NCBI GenBank assembly: GCA_021157555.1
Contig: JAGGWL010000005.1
Span: 1 to 5,649 of the forward strand
From: Deltaproteobacteria bacterium
Lineage (GTDB): Bacteria > Desulfobacterota > Desulfobacteria > Desulfobacterales > BuS5
DNA length: 5,649 nucleotides
Reading direction: 5' to 3'
The stretch's first letter is position 1. Every line of letters begins with the position of its first letter. The position numbers and the translations under genes are program-made. Positions 5,363 to 5,649 of this stretch are shown here, one piece after another. A model generated the notes under the pieces. That model was not told the DNA's origin. It saw only the letters and a list, made by a program, of their open reading frames with translations, and ran no database searches.

Positions 5363-5406
5363 CGCTCAAAAGCAAAAGTGAAAAGTGAAAAATAAACGAT
5401 CGAACA
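5361..5406. repeat. AAAAGTG-type 7-bp repeat leading into the AACGC array
   Basis: In-phase units beginning in the stop codon: AACGCTC, AAAAGCA, AAAGTGA, AAAGTGA, AAAATAA, ACGATCG, then AACA. It mirrors the purine-rich array that begins at the stop of the other ATPase (2685-2761). Confidence 0.75.
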
Positions 5407-5649
5407 AACGCCAAACGCCAAACGCTAAACGCAAAACGCTAAACGCCAAACGCCAAACGCCAAACGCCCAACGCCCAACGCTAAACGCAAAACGCCAAAC
5501 GCAGAACGCCCAACGCCCAACGCCAAACGCTAAACGCCAAACGCCCAACGCCCAACGCCCAACGCCCAACGCCAAACGCCCAACGCCATACGCCAAACGC
5601 GCAAACGCGAAACGACAAACGCTAAACGCGCAAACGACAAACGAACAAA
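5407..5649. repeat. Long 7-bp tandem array, unit AACGCNN, continuing past the window
   Basis: Twenty-eight consecutive 7-mers (5407-5602) keep the core AACGC, with one TACGC exception. Positions 6-7 vary among CA, CC, TA, AA, AG and GC. After 5603 the units become irregular (AAACGCG, AAACGAC, AAACGCGC), and the array is still running at the window end. Because seven is not a multiple of three, three units form a 21-bp codon block. The reverse strand is therefore open over 5366-5596 and would give a Trp/Arg/Ala/Phe-rich heptad peptide, which I regard as an artefact. No palindrome and no longer spacer-repeat structure is present, so this is not CRISPR. Slippage amplification explains the array; any function is unknown. 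Confidence 0.93.

Noticed and set aside
5366..5596. Minus-strand open frame of 76 codons with a WRLAFGV-like heptad repeat
   Set aside because: It is produced by the AACGCNN array, whose 7-bp unit keeps the frame open; composition is absurdly repetitive and there is no start context or family match.
5407..5649. CRISPR-like array
   Set aside because: Units are 7 bp with no spacers, no 25-40 bp repeats and no cas genes nearby.

Overview
The window looks like chromosomal DNA from a member of the Bacteroidota, probably a Bacteroidales-like or environmental anaerobic lineage. This rests on the low GC content, A-rich sequence in place of strong Shine-Dalgarno sites before starts, the protein families present, and degenerate 7-bp A/T- and AACGC-type microrepeats between genes. 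The species cannot be named from sequence alone.

Layout, left to right; all intact genes are on the plus strand. Positions 1-846 hold the 3' part of a Wzz-like polysaccharide chain-length regulator, so the window opens at the end of a surface-polysaccharide locus. Positions 847-1424 hold no intact gene. They contain an 8-bp tandem repeat, a relic of a small antitoxin-like protein (907-1080), a relic of a RhuM-family protein with an in-frame stop (1056-1256), a 7-bp-periodic patch, and a 19-bp palindrome just before the next gene. Positions 1425-2687 encode an AAA_14/DUF4143 ATPase. Positions 2685-2888 are almost entirely 7-bp-periodic sequence, purine-rich first and pyrimidine-rich after. Positions 2895-3777 encode a two-gene operon with an 8-bp overlap: a 92-aa putative antitoxin and an AbiEii-like nucleotidyltransferase toxin. 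Positions 3778-4051 carry an inverted pair of REP-like repeats, a short AACGC-type array and a double palindrome. Positions 4052-5362 encode a second ATPase of the archaeal-type ATPase/DUF234 class with a PD-(D/E)XK-like tail. From its stop codon to the window end (5361-5649) the DNA is a 7-bp tandem array.

Functionally, this is a variable accessory region attached to a polysaccharide locus. It has one toxin-antitoxin (type IV-like) operon, two unrelated ATPase/nuclease-like fusion proteins that each stand alone with a palindrome upstream, and the debris of an older cassette. The relic at 907-1080 resembles the intact antitoxin at 2895, so related TA modules seem to have come and gone here. 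The most striking unexplained signal is the family of 7-bp-periodic repeats. It flanks the ATPase and TA cassettes, starts at the stop codons of both ATPase genes, and recurs as an identical 19-mer (1344-1362 and 2868-2886) upstream of two of them. No complete, clearly new multi-gene system could be proven. The repeat-bounded cassette arrangement and the palindrome-plus-ATPase pairing are the best leads.
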